Origin: Flavobacterium agri
GTDB taxonomy: Bacteria; Bacteroidota; Bacteroidia; Flavobacteriales; Flavobacteriaceae
DNA length: 64,000 bases
Assembly (NCBI RefSeq): GCF_013401995.1
Contig: NZ_JACBJI010000004.1
Coordinates: forward strand, 364,491-428,490
Direction: 5' to 3'
The notes below the pieces were generated by a model. That model was not told the DNA's origin, did no database searches, and saw only the letters and a list, made by a program, of their open reading frames with translations. Made by a program: the position numbers and the translations under genes. Below are positions 44,959 to 54,834 of this stretch, in pieces (within the stretch, counting starts at the first letter, position 1; every line of letters starts with the position of its first letter).

Positions 44959-45407
44959 AACGTCCAGCAGTAGAATTCCTTGTCGTGTTTGCGGATCGAA
45001 ACCAACGTGTACACGCAATGCGAGTTTTCCTTTTTCAATGAAGTGAGCGCGTTTACGAGACACATCGATTTTGCGCTCGTCGGATGCGGTTTCAGGATAT
45101 ACTTGAATTCCCAAGAATTGGCTTTGCTTTCGTTCGATGTTTCGGCGAAATCGGCAATCAGGATTTTCGACAGCCACGGCAGCAATTCGTCCAATGAAGA
45201 AAATCGGACCGCGGTTTTTTGTTTCATCCTAAAGCGTTTGTCCTCGATAGATCCCGATTCTTCCATGTCGCGCAAACGGCTAGCGATCTCGAGCAGGCTT
45301 TCCTGGTCGATCACCTCAAAACAAAATCCGTTTCCAATGTCGAGGTCCTTCCACAAATGGAAGCCGAATTTCTTGAAATAGGATTTTATCTTGTGCTGCA
45401 ATCTCAT
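44955..45407 (-). CDS. Protein of unknown function coupled to the DUF4403 gene
   Basis: This 150-residue protein has no signal peptide. It begins with a basic segment (MRLQHKIKSYFKKFGFHLWK), followed by a mixed alpha/beta part (FCFEVIDQESLLEIASRLRD, FSSLDELLPWLSKILIADF, KPHPTSAKSMCLVNALTSLK). I do not recognise it. Its ATG overlaps the stop of the upstream DUF4403 gene (ATGA), so the two should be co-expressed. Its end overlaps the convergent 82-residue gene by 4 bases, with no terminator between them. Confidence 0.65.
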   Translation of the reverse strand: MRLQHKIKSYFKKFGFHLWKDLDIGNGFCFEVIDQESLLEIASRLRDMEESGSIEDKRFRMKQKTAVRFSSLDELLPWLSKILIADFAETSNESKANSWEFKYILKPHPTSAKSMCLVNALTSLKKENSHCVYTLVSIRKHDKEFYCWTF

Positions 45408-46798
45408 TTGAGTCCGTCGATTTTAACGTCGATTTTTCCGTTTACCGTCACAAAAGCGATGACGGCCTGGTTCGTCAACTGTATTTTGCCGAGGTTGATG
45501 TCGCCCACGGTTCCGTTCACGAAAACGCCCGGCATTGGCGAATAATTGCTCAGATAGGTCATCATGTTCTTGCGGCCTTCCTCAAGATTCGGTTTGATCG
45601 AATAACGGCAGCTTTCCTGCATCTTTTTGAGGATGTAACCATTCATGAGCCAGTTCGCGGTGCGCATCAATTTGCTTTTCGTATCGAGCACGTAATCGAG
45701 TTGGTCGAAGTAGATTTCCTGCGTTTTTTCGTTGTATTGCGGGAATCCGGCAAGGTAGATCGTGCCGTTCAAAGCGCCCGTCATGTCGAGTGCGATGATC
45801 ATTTTGCCCGATTTGTGCCAGATATCGACCTTGTTCACCTTTACTTTTTTGCTGCCTTCTCCGTATTCCTGGTTCGCGAAATTCTGCGACATGATGCGCG
45901 AGGCGTCGGCGTATGTGGAAACCGCGGCTATGTTGGCCGTGAAATGGTCGGGCATTTTCGAAACCGGCTTGAGTACGATCTTGTTGCGGTCGAATTTGGC
46001 TTCTGGCTTTTTCCCGACAAAGGTTTCCATCGTGCATTTGAGGCCCATTTCCATCGAAATCGCGTCTTTTTCAAGCTTGGCATCTGTCGTGTAAATTTCG
46101 GTCGGAACCGTTCTGAGCCAACTTTCGTAAGCCTCGCTCATTTGGATCGGCGTCGAGAATTTTTCGATCGCGTCGAGCACGTTCGGTTTGAAATCCATCG
46201 ATTTTTCGATTGCGTCGTCTATGGCTTTCTCGATTTTGGAATCGTACAATTTGATTCCCGAATTGACGACATACGTAATCGGGATTTGCTTGCCCATGAC
46301 GGTCGTCGTCGGGCTTTCGACCCAATCGATGTCTTTGAGTTCGGTTTTGGTCGTGAGTTTCCAGTTGGTGAGCCCGACGTTGCTCAGCAATGTTATTTTT
46401 CCGTTAAGGTTGAATTCGCGTATCGAAGTCAGGTCGACGCCAAGCGATTTCGTCCCGATGCGGTATTTCACGTTCACTTTTAGCGGAAGCACGGTCTTGA
46501 TTCGGCCGTTCTCGTTCGAAAGCGCGATAGGGCCTTGTTTGTAGATCTGCATCTGCAAATCGTCGTCCTCGATGTTCTTATCTTCGTAAATCAGCCCTGT
46601 TAAATATTTATTGGTCTGATTTTCAATGTCCTTTAGTTTTATCTTTACGGGTAAATCGATGAAAGAAGCTGCGGTTTCATAGAGCAAAGGCGTCGCATTG
46701 TCTGGCTCCGGACGCAAGGCATCGATTTTGGAAGTAGAGGCGCAACCGGTTAAAATCGCCGTCGCGGATATTGAAAATAAGAAGTTTCTGAAGGTCAT
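45404..46798 (-). CDS. DUF4403 family lipoprotein
   Basis: This 464-residue protein has a lipoprotein signal ending ILTGC (Cys19). The DUF4403 pattern is visible throughout: SFIDLPVKIKLKDIENQTNK near 50-69, the GLIYEDKNIEDDDLQMQIYK segment, and repeated beta-rich units such as PTTTVMGKQIPITYVVNSGI. DUF4403 proteins are predicted lipid-binding (SMP/BPI-like) proteins of the envelope in Bacteroidetes; no role is proven. A -7 box on the minus strand lies 17 bases upstream of the ATG. It is first in a two-gene minus-strand operon. Confidence 0.85.
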   Translation of the reverse strand: MTFRNFLFSISATAILTGCASTSKIDALRPEPDNATPLLYETAASFIDLPVKIKLKDIENQTNKYLTGLIYEDKNIEDDDLQMQIYKQGPIALSNENGRIKTVLPLKVNVKYRIGTKSLGVDLTSIREFNLNGKITLLSNVGLTNWKLTTKTELKDIDWVESPTTTVMGKQIPITYVVNSGIKLYDSKIEKAIDDAIEKSMDFKPNVLDAIEKFSTPIQMSEAYESWLRTVPTEIYTTDAKLEKDAISMEMGLKCTMETFVGKKPEAKFDRNKIVLKPVSKMPDHFTANIAAVSTYADASRIMSQNFANQEYGEGSKKVKVNKVDIWHKSGKMIIALDMTGALNGTIYLAGFPQYNEKTQEIYFDQLDYVLDTKSKLMRTANWLMNGYILKKMQESCRYSIKPNLEEGRKNMMTYLSNYSPMPGVFVNGTVGDINLGKIQLTNQAVIAFVTVNGKIDVKIDGLK

Positions 46799-46815
46799 TT
46801 TGGGTAAATTTTCGT

Positions 46816-46823
46816 CAAAAGTA
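46816..46823 (-). promoter_or_regulatory. -7 box of the DUF4403 operon
   Basis: TACTTTTG on the minus strand, about 17 bases before the ATG at 46798, matches TAnnTTTG. Confidence 0.55.
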
Positions 46824-46967
46824 ACAAAACGGAAAATATCCGCTTTTGGTGTAACAATTCCAATGTAGCGAAGTCTTATAAGTTTGTGGCGGAATTCTTA
46901 AAATTCTGTTAGCAAGTATCATCATCAAAAATCGAATCTTTACAATTGTATCACCAAACAGACTGCC

Positions 46968-47669
46968 ATGATCGAAATCAAGGATCTCCACAAATCGTAT
47001 AAGACGGGGAATTCGAGCCTTCACGTGCTCAAAGGAATCAATTTCAGCGTGGGTGAAGGCGAACTCGTGGCCATTATGGGGTCGTCGGGTTCGGGCAAAT
47101 CGACCTTGCTGAACATCCTCGGAATCCTTGACGAAGCCGATTCGGGAAGCTATACGCTAGACAACGTTCCCATCAAAAAACTCAACGAGACGATCGCCTC
47201 GCGTTACCGCAACCAATTTCTGGGTTTCGTATTCCAGTCGTTCAACCTGATCAATTACAAATCGGCTCTCGACAATGTCGCCATGCCGTTGTATTACCAA
47301 GGCGTGAAGCGGAAGGAACGCAACGAGATCGCGATGAGTTATCTCGAAAAAGTAGGATTGGCCTCACACGCGCATCACTTGCCCAACGAAATGTCGGGCG
47401 GACAAAAGCAACGTGTCGCAATCGCGCGTGCCATGGCGTCTCATCCGAAAGTGCTTTTGGCCGATGAACCGACCGGAGCGCTCGACACCAAAACGTCGTA
47501 TGAAGTCATGGAACTCATACAAGGCATAAACGACGAAGGGAAAACCATCCTGATCGTCACACACGAACCCGATATTGCCGCCATGTGCAAACGCAACGTA
47601 GTCCTCAAAGACGGACTTATAATAGACGATGTAATGGTTACACAGCAAAGGGCGAACTCTTATGTTTAA
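46968..47669 (+). CDS. ABC transporter ATP-binding protein (MacB/LolD type)
   Basis: This 233-residue ATPase has Walker A GSSGSGKST at 38-46, the Q-loop region FVFQSFNLI, signature MSGGQKQRVAIARAM near 141, Walker B VLLADEPTGALD near 162 and the switch His in LIVTHEPDIA. It belongs to the MacB/LolD group that powers mechanotransmission rather than direct translocation. It overlaps the first permease gene by 8 bases. The six-gene cluster reads ATPase, permease, permease, adaptor, TolC, adaptor. Confidence 0.95.
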   Translation: MIEIKDLHKSYKTGNSSLHVLKGINFSVGEGELVAIMGSSGSGKSTLLNILGILDEADSGSYTLDNVPIKKLNETIASRYRNQFLGFVFQSFNLINYKSALDNVAMPLYYQGVKRKERNEIAMSYLEKVGLASHAHHLPNEMSGGQKQRVAIARAMASHPKVLLADEPTGALDTKTSYEVMELIQGINDEGKTILIVTHEPDIAAMCKRNVVLKDGLIIDDVMVTQQRANSYV

Positions 47670-48906
47670 CATCGAACGCTGGCAAGAGATTTTCGAAGCC
47701 ATTTCAAAAAACAAATTACGAACTTTCCTTACGGGTATTTCGGTAGCGTCCGGAATCTTTATCCTCGTGATCCTTTTGGGTGCGGGGAAAGGGTTGCAGA
47801 ACGGTATCGAGAAACAATTCGCGCGAGACGCCGAAGGGATCATCGAGGTGTGGTCGGGCGTGACCACTAAAGAATACAAAGGATTGAATCCCGGGCGATA
47901 CGTTCAGATGCACAACTCCGATTACGAATTGGCATTGCAGAAATTGGGCGATCAAATGGTGCTCAAATCGGCCGGAGCCGGACTTTGGCAAACCCAATTC
48001 GCGTATAAGAAAGAAACGGGAAGCTACCAGATCCGAGGTGCGAACGCCGACATGCAAGGCATCGAGAATATGACGCTTACCAACGGACGCTTCGTAAACC
48101 AGAACGACCTCCTCAATCGCGAGAAAGTTGCCGTGATAGGCGAGAAGCTGCGTTTGACGTTGTTCAAAGGCATCAATCCGATAGGTGAAATTTTTACGAT
48201 AAACGGCATTCCGTTCAAGGTAATCGGCGTGTTTACCGATCCGGGTGGCGAACGTGAGGAATCGCGCGCTTTCCTTCCGTTTACGACGACGCAGAATGTA
48301 TTTGGACTCGGGCAGAACATCAATAACATGTTCTATACCTTGAAGCGCGCCGACAATTACGACAAGGCTTTGGCCGAATCCGAAAAATTCAAGAACGACC
48401 TGCAATCGATGCTCAAGGCCAAAAATATTGTCGCTCCCGATGATGAAGGTGCAATACAAGTACACAATTCTGTAGAAGACGCGAAGAAATTTTACGACCT
48501 GAATTTGTACATCCGCCTGTTCTTTTGGTGGGTCGGAATCTGTACGATCGTGGCCGGAGTCGTCGGTGTCAGTAATATCATGCTGATCATCGTCAAGGAA
48601 AGGACCAAAGAAATCGGCATCCGAAAAGCATTGGGCGCATCGCCGTTTTCGATTGTCGTCATGATCTTGCACGAATCGATTTTCATCACCACGATCGCCG
48701 GATTCATAGGATTGCTCGCCAGTCTGGCGCTTCTCGAATTCGTCGGGCCGATGATCACGAGCGAATTCTTCGTCAATCCGCAGGTCGATTTCAACGTAGC
48801 CATCACGACGCTCGTCCTGCTTGTCATCGCGGGTGCCGGTGCCGGATTTTTCCCGGCTTATCGCGCGGCCAAAATCAAACCCATAATCGCCTTAAGAGAG
48901 GAATAA
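47662..48906 (+). CDS. MacB-type ABC permease 1
   Basis: This 414-residue protein has a first helix (about 20-42, LTGISVASGIFILVILLGAG), a large periplasmic MacB core domain (about 45-280), then the three-helix FtsX domain (about 285-410). The family motif is VKERTKEIGIRKALGASPFS. It lacks a fused ATPase, which is supplied by the preceding gene. One base separates it from permease 2, its paralogue, suggesting a heterodimer. Confidence 0.93.
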   Translation: MFNIERWQEIFEAISKNKLRTFLTGISVASGIFILVILLGAGKGLQNGIEKQFARDAEGIIEVWSGVTTKEYKGLNPGRYVQMHNSDYELALQKLGDQMVLKSAGAGLWQTQFAYKKETGSYQIRGANADMQGIENMTLTNGRFVNQNDLLNREKVAVIGEKLRLTLFKGINPIGEIFTINGIPFKVIGVFTDPGGEREESRAFLPFTTTQNVFGLGQNINNMFYTLKRADNYDKALAESEKFKNDLQSMLKAKNIVAPDDEGAIQVHNSVEDAKKFYDLNLYIRLFFWWVGICTIVAGVVGVSNIMLIIVKERTKEIGIRKALGASPFSIVVMILHESIFITTIAGFIGLLASLALLEFVGPMITSEFFVNPQVDFNVAITTLVLLVIAGAGAGFFPAYRAAKIKPIIALREE

Positions 48907-48907
48907 C

Positions 48908-50173
48908 ATGTTCGACAGAGACAAATGGGGAGAAATCCTACAGGCATTATCGGCTAATCCGGTGCGCACGGCCCTCACGGCTTTTGGCGTATTTTGGGGA
49001 ATTTTCATCCTCGTGATCCTGCTAGCAGCGGGCAAAGGACTTGAAAACGGCGTCAAGAAAGGATTTTCGGGCATCGCGACCAACACTATGTTCATTTGGA
49101 CTCAGGTGAGTTCGAAACCGTATAAAGGCTTGCCGATCGGACGCGATTTCAACTTTAAGAACGACGACGTTCCGGCTTTGAAAGCGACTTTTCCCGATTT
49201 GTTGTACGTTTCCCCAAGAAACCAACTAGGCGGTTATCAAGGCGCGAACAACGTAGTGCGCGGAGACAAAACGGGCGCTTTCGGTATTTACGGCGACTAT
49301 CCGGAGTTGACATCGCAGGAATCGATGAGCATCATCCGCGGCCGATTCGTCAACCACAACGACATCAATGCCAAACGCAAAGTGGCCGTCATCGGTGAAG
49401 GCGTGATCAATCTGATGTACAAACCCGGAGAGGAAGTCATTGGAAGCTACATCAAAATCAACGGCGTCACGTTTATGGTCGTCGGCGTGTACAAATCGCG
49501 CAACAACGACGGCGGCGGAATCGAGGAAGCCCAAAAGAACATCTTCATTCCGTTCACGACGTTCCAGCAGGCGTTCAACTTCGGGGATACCGTAGGCTGG
49601 ATGGCGATTACGGCAAAAGACGGCGCATCGATCACCGATCTCAAGAAAGACATCGTCAACTTCCTCAAGGCGCGGCACACGATCCATCCCGACGATGAAC
49701 GCGCGATCGGAAATTTCGATTTGTACGAAGAATACAGCAAAGTGACCGGATTGTTCATGATTTTGCGTTTCATTGCGTATTTTGTGGGTACATTGGTATT
49801 GCTTTCGGGCGTCATCGGAATTTCGAACATCATGCTCATCGTCGTAAAGGAAAGGACGAAGGAAATCGGGATACGTCGGGCTTTGGGCGCGACTCCGGGA
49901 ACGATCCGCCGCCAGATTTTGACCGAATCGATATTTTTGACGATCATTGCCGGAATGGCCGGAATCGCTTTCGCCACGGGTCTTTTGGCCGGATTGAACG
50001 CGATTCTCGATTCGATGCCTTCCGAAGATATGATGTTCGCCAATCCGAGCGTAGATTTGCTCGTCGTTTTCGTGGCGCTCATGATTCTTGTCGGATCGGG
50101 GTTGCTTGCGGGCTTCATCCCAGCCCAGATCGCCGTGAGCGTAAAACCCGTGGATGCATTAAGAACCGAATAA
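48908..50173 (+). CDS. MacB-type ABC permease 2
   Basis: This 421-residue paralogue of the preceding gene has the same order: N-terminal helix (TAFGVFWGIFILVILLAAGK), periplasmic core, and FtsX domain with VKERTKEIGIRRALGATPGT. The two differ across the periplasmic core, so they are old paralogues suited to a heterodimer. The adaptor gene follows after 56 bases. Confidence 0.93.
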   Translation: MFDRDKWGEILQALSANPVRTALTAFGVFWGIFILVILLAAGKGLENGVKKGFSGIATNTMFIWTQVSSKPYKGLPIGRDFNFKNDDVPALKATFPDLLYVSPRNQLGGYQGANNVVRGDKTGAFGIYGDYPELTSQESMSIIRGRFVNHNDINAKRKVAVIGEGVINLMYKPGEEVIGSYIKINGVTFMVVGVYKSRNNDGGGIEEAQKNIFIPFTTFQQAFNFGDTVGWMAITAKDGASITDLKKDIVNFLKARHTIHPDDERAIGNFDLYEEYSKVTGLFMILRFIAYFVGTLVLLSGVIGISNIMLIVVKERTKEIGIRRALGATPGTIRRQILTESIFLTIIAGMAGIAFATGLLAGLNAILDSMPSEDMMFANPSVDLLVVFVALMILVGSGLLAGFIPAQIAVSVKPVDALRTE

Positions 50174-50229
50174 AATCAATATAAGTCAATCACTAAAGCG
50201 TCGGTAAAAGGCGCGACAAATCAATCAAA

Positions 50230-51348
50230 ATGAGAAAAGGAGTAACCATTACCGTTTTAGTTTTCATAGCCGTGGTGTTCTTTGGGGCGTTGTATTACCT
50301 GTACGCCAAAAACCAGGAATCGCCAGTGGTTTTCCAGACCGAGAAACCCGAAACGAAAACCATCACCAAAACTACGATCGCCACCGGAAACATCGTCCCC
50401 GATGAAGAGGTACTCATCAAACCCAACATTTCCGGAATCATCGAAAAAGTGTTCATCAAGGCAGGCGACAACATCAAGGCCGGCGATCCGATCGCGCAGA
50501 TCCGTGTCGTGGCCAACGTTTCGAGCCTGAGCAATTCGCAAAACCAGGTCACTTCGGCCAAAATTGAATTGGACAACCAGGAGCGCGTCTACAAAAGACA
50601 AAAAGCGCTTTACGACAAAGGCGTGATTTCGGCCAACGAATTCCAGCTGGCAGAAACCGCGTGGATGCAGGCAAAGCAAACGTATTCGTCCGCGCGTCAA
50701 GGTCTTGATATCGTGAAAACGGGAACGACTGCCGGTTTGGGCAATTACGCGAACACCATGATCCGCTCGACCGTGAACGGGATGGTTCTCGACGTTCCGG
50801 TGAAAGTCGGAAACCAGGTAATCGAGGCCAACAACTTCAACGAAGGCACGACCATTGCGACTTTGGCCGATGTAGGACGTATGATTTTCGTCGGAAAACT
50901 CGATGAATCCGAAGTGGGTAAAGTCAAAGAAAACCTTCCTATCGAAATTACCGTCGGTGCGATCGAAAACAAAAAATTCGACGCCGTGCTCAATTATATC
51001 GCCCCTAAAGGCAAAACCGAAAACGGAGCCATCCAATTCGAGATCAAGGGCGCGATGAAAAACCGCGACACTACCTTTATCCGCGCCGGATTGAGCGCAA
51101 ACGCATCGATCATCCTCGACAAAGCCGAAAATACGCTGGCCATAAAAGAATCGCTCATACAGTTCGACGAGAAGACCAAAAAGTCGTTCGTCGAGGTTGA
51201 AACGTCTGCGCAGAAATTCGAGAAACGCACCGTAGAGCTTGGCGTCAGCGACGGAATTTACGTGCAGGTGAAAAGCGGCGTCAACAAAGACGACAAAATC
51301 AAGGTTTGGAACCAAGGCCTTGAGAAAGGACCTGGTCAGCCGCAGTAA
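50230..51348 (+). CDS. Periplasmic adaptor (membrane fusion) protein 1 of the exporter
   Basis: This 372-residue MacA/HlyD-type adaptor is anchored by one helix (about 5-27). A barrel-sandwich hybrid half-motif follows (ATGNIVPDEEVLIKPNISGI), then a helical hairpin (about 95-150), the second lipoyl half (MIRSTVNGMVLDVPVKVGNQ) and beta-barrel domains. It should bridge the inner-membrane permeases to TolC in the outer membrane. Confidence 0.9.
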   Translation: MRKGVTITVLVFIAVVFFGALYYLYAKNQESPVVFQTEKPETKTITKTTIATGNIVPDEEVLIKPNISGIIEKVFIKAGDNIKAGDPIAQIRVVANVSSLSNSQNQVTSAKIELDNQERVYKRQKALYDKGVISANEFQLAETAWMQAKQTYSSARQGLDIVKTGTTAGLGNYANTMIRSTVNGMVLDVPVKVGNQVIEANNFNEGTTIATLADVGRMIFVGKLDESEVGKVKENLPIEITVGAIENKKFDAVLNYIAPKGKTENGAIQFEIKGAMKNRDTTFIRAGLSANASIILDKAENTLAIKESLIQFDEKTKKSFVEVETSAQKFEKRTVELGVSDGIYVQVKSGVNKDDKIKVWNQGLEKGPGQPQ

Positions 51349-51382
51349 GCTAATCTAGAATCCATCATTAATCAAAAAATCA

Positions 51383-51390
51383 TAAATTTG
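51383..51390 (+). promoter_or_regulatory. Possible internal -7 box before the TolC gene
   Basis: TAAATTTG in the 74-base gap, 32 bases before the ATG at 51423. There is no clear -33 box. Confidence 0.4.
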
Positions 51391-51422
51391 TGCAGCCCAA
51401 AGCTGTGCTTTACGTCATCATC

Positions 51423-52859
51423 ATGAGAAAAATAAATTCGGTCATAGCGATTTTGCTGCTGTCGGTAAGCGTTTCGTTTGCGCAGCCAGGCAAGAAATGG
51501 ACGCTTCAGGAATGCGTCGAATATGCGCTAAAGAACAATATTTCAATAAAGCAGAGCGAACTCGACGCCCAATTGGCCGCGATCGACAAAATAGACGCGT
51601 TCGGGAATTTCCTGCCGACGCTCAACGGAAGCGCCAACCATAGCTGGAACATCGGTTTGAACCAGAACATCACAACGGGCTTGCTCGAGAACCAAACTAC
51701 CCAATTTACGTCTGCCGGTCTCAATGCCGGCATTGACATTTACAAAGGTTTGCAGAACCAGAACTTGTTGAGACGTTCCAAACTGTCGATAATCGCGGCT
51801 CAATACAAGCTTGACAAAATGCGTGACGACGTGTCGCTTAACGTGGCCAACGCGTTTTTGCAGATCCTTTTCAACAAAGAAAACCTCAAGGTCCAAAAAG
51901 AACAGTTGACGAACAATGAGCGTCTCATGAAACGCACCGAAGAGCTTGTCAACGCTGGTTCCGTTCCGAGAGGTGATTTGGCCGACATGAAAGCAACCGT
52001 GGCAACCGGCCAAAAAGCGGTCGTCGATGCCGAAAACGCGCTTATGATTTCGAAACTCAGCCTCGCCCAATTGTTGCAGCTTGAGGATTTCAAGGGATTC
52101 GACGTGGCCGATAACGATTACGAAATGGCTCAAAGCCCGGTGATGATGCAAACTCCCGACGCCATTTTCGAAAAAGCAAAAGAAGCCAGAAACGAAATCA
52201 AGATCGCAAAAGCAAATCTCGATATTGCCGAAAAAGACTTGAAAATCTCTCGTGGCGCACTTCAACCGAATCTTCAGGGGTACTACAGTTTCAGTACGCG
52301 TGCGTCGTATGCCGACCGTGTAATCGGAGGCGTTCCCGACACGGACAACCCGACTACGGTTATCGGAACGGTTGAAGGAACGGGGCAAAACGTCGTGCAG
52401 CAGAATTTCATTCCGGTGTTGGGCAAATACGAACCGATTTTCGACCAGTTCAGTGCGAACAAAGGGCACAATTTCGGATTGCAGCTCAACATCCCGATCT
52501 TGAACGGGTTTTCCGCCCGCAACAGCGTAGAGCGTTCCAAAGTGGCGCTCGAGCGTTCCAAGATCGCGTATTCACAAGCCGAATTGGATTTGGAAAGAAA
52601 CGTGTATCAGGCTTTTGTCGACGCCAAAAATGCTTTGAGTTCATACGAGGCAGCATTGGTAGCCGTGGAAGCGCGTCAATTGGCGTTCAATTATGCCACC
52701 GAAAGATACAATGTGGGCATGATGAACTCTTTCGATTTGAATCAGGCGCAAACTTTATACGTAAATTCCCAATCGGATGCGGCGCGCGCCAAATTCGATT
52801 ATATCTTTAGGGTCAAAGTGGTCGAATTCTACTTTGGAATCCCAATCAACAAAATTTAA
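51423..52859 (+). CDS. TolC-family outer-membrane efflux protein
   Basis: From the ATG at 51423 this encodes 478 residues with a signal peptide (RKINSVIAILLLSVSVSFAQ). Two TolC/OEP repeats follow, each with long helices and strands. Typical sequences are KWTLQECVEYALKNNISIKQ near the start of the first and DVSLNVANAFLQILFNKENL and LERNVYQAFVDAKNALSSYE in the helical parts. A reading from an upstream GTG at 51390 would begin in a -7-like box and place non-signal residues ahead of the signal peptide. It is the outer-membrane channel of the cluster and sits between the two adaptors. Confidence 0.93.
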   Translation: MRKINSVIAILLLSVSVSFAQPGKKWTLQECVEYALKNNISIKQSELDAQLAAIDKIDAFGNFLPTLNGSANHSWNIGLNQNITTGLLENQTTQFTSAGLNAGIDIYKGLQNQNLLRRSKLSIIAAQYKLDKMRDDVSLNVANAFLQILFNKENLKVQKEQLTNNERLMKRTEELVNAGSVPRGDLADMKATVATGQKAVVDAENALMISKLSLAQLLQLEDFKGFDVADNDYEMAQSPVMMQTPDAIFEKAKEARNEIKIAKANLDIAEKDLKISRGALQPNLQGYYSFSTRASYADRVIGGVPDTDNPTTVIGTVEGTGQNVVQQNFIPVLGKYEPIFDQFSANKGHNFGLQLNIPILNGFSARNSVERSKVALERSKIAYSQAELDLERNVYQAFVDAKNALSSYEAALVAVEARQLAFNYATERYNVGMMNSFDLNQAQTLYVNSQSDAARAKFDYIFRVKVVEFYFGIPINKI

Positions 52860-52864
52860 AAGCC

Positions 52865-54172
52865 ATGTCTAAAAAAACGATGTATTTTCTCTTGGGCGGA
52901 ATTGTCGTCCTGATTATCCTTCTAATAGTGCTTTCCAAATCGGGTGCGATCGGAGACAAAAACGAAGGCACTGTGGTCCAAACCGCAAAAGTCGAAGAGA
53001 TGGACATCGTCGAGACCGTATCGGCAACCGGAAAAGTACAGCCCGAAATCGAAGTCAAGATTTCATCTGAAGTATCGGGAGAAATCATCGAACTTCCGAT
53101 AAAGGAAGGGCAAATCGTCAAAAAAGGGCAGTTGTTGGTCAAAATCAACCCGGATCTTTATACTTCGGGATTGAACCGTACGGTTTCGAACCTTTCGGGA
53201 ACAAAAGCCGGTTTGAGCCAGGCCGACGCGCAGTTCGCTGAAGCCAAAGCTAATTACGAACGCAACAAGACGCTTTACGAAAAAGGCATCATTTCCAAAT
53301 CGGATTGGGACAAAGCGGTTTCGTCTTTCGAAGTCGCGAAAGCCAACAAACAATCGGCTTATTACAACGTACAAAGTGCGGCGGCGACGGTAAACGAAGC
53401 TCGCGATAATCTCGGAAGAACGAATATTTATTCACCAGCCGACGGAACGATTTCGGTTCTCGGAGTCGAACTTGGCGAGCGCGTACTCGGAACGCAGCAA
53501 ATGGCCGGAACCGAATTGCTTCGCGTGGCCAACCTGAACAACATGGAAGTAGAGGTCGACGTGAACGAGAACGACATCGTAAAAATATCCGTCGGCGATT
53601 CGGCCAACGTAGAAGTCGACGCTTACCTCAAAAAACAGTTCAAGGGAATGGTGACGAGTATCTCCAATTCCGCGAGCACGAGCACCACGGCCGATCAGGT
53701 AACGAATTTCAAAGTAAAGGTTCGCATCCTCAAAGATTCGTATAAAGACCTTACCGAAGGCAAACCATCCAATTATTCGCCTTTCCGTCCGGGAATGACC
53801 GCGACGGTCGACATCATCACCAAAAGAAGAGACAACGTAATCGGAGTACCGATCAGTTCTGTAGTCGTGAAAACCGATACGACGGCGACCAAGACGTTCA
53901 AAGTTGAAGACAAGAATTCGGAAGAAGCACTTAAAAAAGCCAAGACCGAGAAAAAGTTCGAATGCGTTTTCGTGAACAACAAAGGCAAAGCGGCCTTGCG
54001 TGTGATCAAAACCGGAATCCAGGACGATACGAACATAGAAGTCATTTCGGGTCTTAAAAAAGGCGATGTCGTGATAACCGGTCCGTATAACGTCGTGACC
54101 AAAGAACTCACCGCAGGCGACAAGGTCAAGGCTGATGATGCGAAATCCGGCGCCAAAAAAGACAAAGACTGA
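52865..54172 (+). CDS. Periplasmic adaptor protein 2 of the exporter
   Basis: This 435-residue second adaptor has an anchor helix (about 6-24) and lipoyl half-motifs TVSATGKVQPEIEVKISSEV and NIYSPADGTISVLGVELGER around a helical hairpin (about 110-175). Barrel and membrane-proximal domains follow, and the C-terminus is Lys-rich. It is 60 residues longer than adaptor 1 and not a close copy, so both may be used by one machine or one may serve another partner. Its final base overlaps the tsaB start. Confidence 0.9.
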   Translation: MSKKTMYFLLGGIVVLIILLIVLSKSGAIGDKNEGTVVQTAKVEEMDIVETVSATGKVQPEIEVKISSEVSGEIIELPIKEGQIVKKGQLLVKINPDLYTSGLNRTVSNLSGTKAGLSQADAQFAEAKANYERNKTLYEKGIISKSDWDKAVSSFEVAKANKQSAYYNVQSAAATVNEARDNLGRTNIYSPADGTISVLGVELGERVLGTQQMAGTELLRVANLNNMEVEVDVNENDIVKISVGDSANVEVDAYLKKQFKGMVTSISNSASTSTTADQVTNFKVKVRILKDSYKDLTEGKPSNYSPFRPGMTATVDIITKRRDNVIGVPISSVVVKTDTTATKTFKVEDKNSEEALKKAKTEKKFECVFVNNKGKAALRVIKTGIQDDTNIEVISGLKKGDVVITGPYNVVTKELTAGDKVKADDAKSGAKKDKD

Positions 54173-54834
54173 TGTCGCTTATACTCAATATCGAAACCGC
54201 CACCAAAAACTGCTCGGTGGCATTGTCGCATAATGGCAAAACCGTTTTGTGCAAGGAAATCTCGGGTCAAGGTTATTCCCATGCCGAAAAATTACACGTG
54301 TTCATAAACGAAATCATTTCGGAATCCGGCCATGCTTTTGCAGATTTGCAAGCCATCGCAGTAAGTCGCGGTCCCGGATCGTACACGGGATTGAGAATCG
54401 GCGTTTCGGCCGCGAAAGGGCTGTGTTTCGCTTTGGGCATTCCGTTGATTTCGATCGATACGCTCAAAGTTCTGGCTGCTTCGGCGAATATATCCGATGG
54501 CGTCATCATCCCGATGCTCGATGCGAGGCGAATGGAAGTCTACAGTTCGGTGTTTTCGCCCGATTTGACCGAAATCCGCAAAACCGAAGCCGAAATCCTT
54601 ACCGAAGATTCGTTTTCGGATGTTGGGCAAACCGCTTATTTTTTAGGTGATGCGAACGAAAAAGCGAAGTCGGTTTTGACCAAAAGCAATTTCGTGTTTT
54701 TGGACGGAATCGTATTTCCGTCGGCAAGCGAAATGGCGGCGTTAAGTTTCGACAAATTCCAGAAAAACGAGTTTGAGGACGTGGCTTACTTCGAACCTTT
54801 TTACCTTAAGGATTTTGTCGTCGGAGGCAAATAA
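54172..54834 (+). CDS. tsaB: tRNA threonylcarbamoyladenosine biosynthesis protein TsaB
   Basis: TsaB (220 residues) is the partner of TsaD and TsaE in making the t6A37 modification of ANN-decoding tRNAs. It has the ASKHA-fold start LILNIETATKNCSVALSHNG and the family motif AVSRGPGSYTGLRIGVSAAK. Its ATG overlaps the last codon of adaptor 2. Its stop abuts the stop of the convergent MscS gene with no gap. Confidence 0.95.
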   Translation: MSLILNIETATKNCSVALSHNGKTVLCKEISGQGYSHAEKLHVFINEIISESGHAFADLQAIAVSRGPGSYTGLRIGVSAAKGLCFALGIPLISIDTLKVLAASANISDGVIIPMLDARRMEVYSSVFSPDLTEIRKTEAEILTEDSFSDVGQTAYFLGDANEKAKSVLTKSNFVFLDGIVFPSASEMAALSFDKFQKNEFEDVAYFEPFYLKDFVVGGK

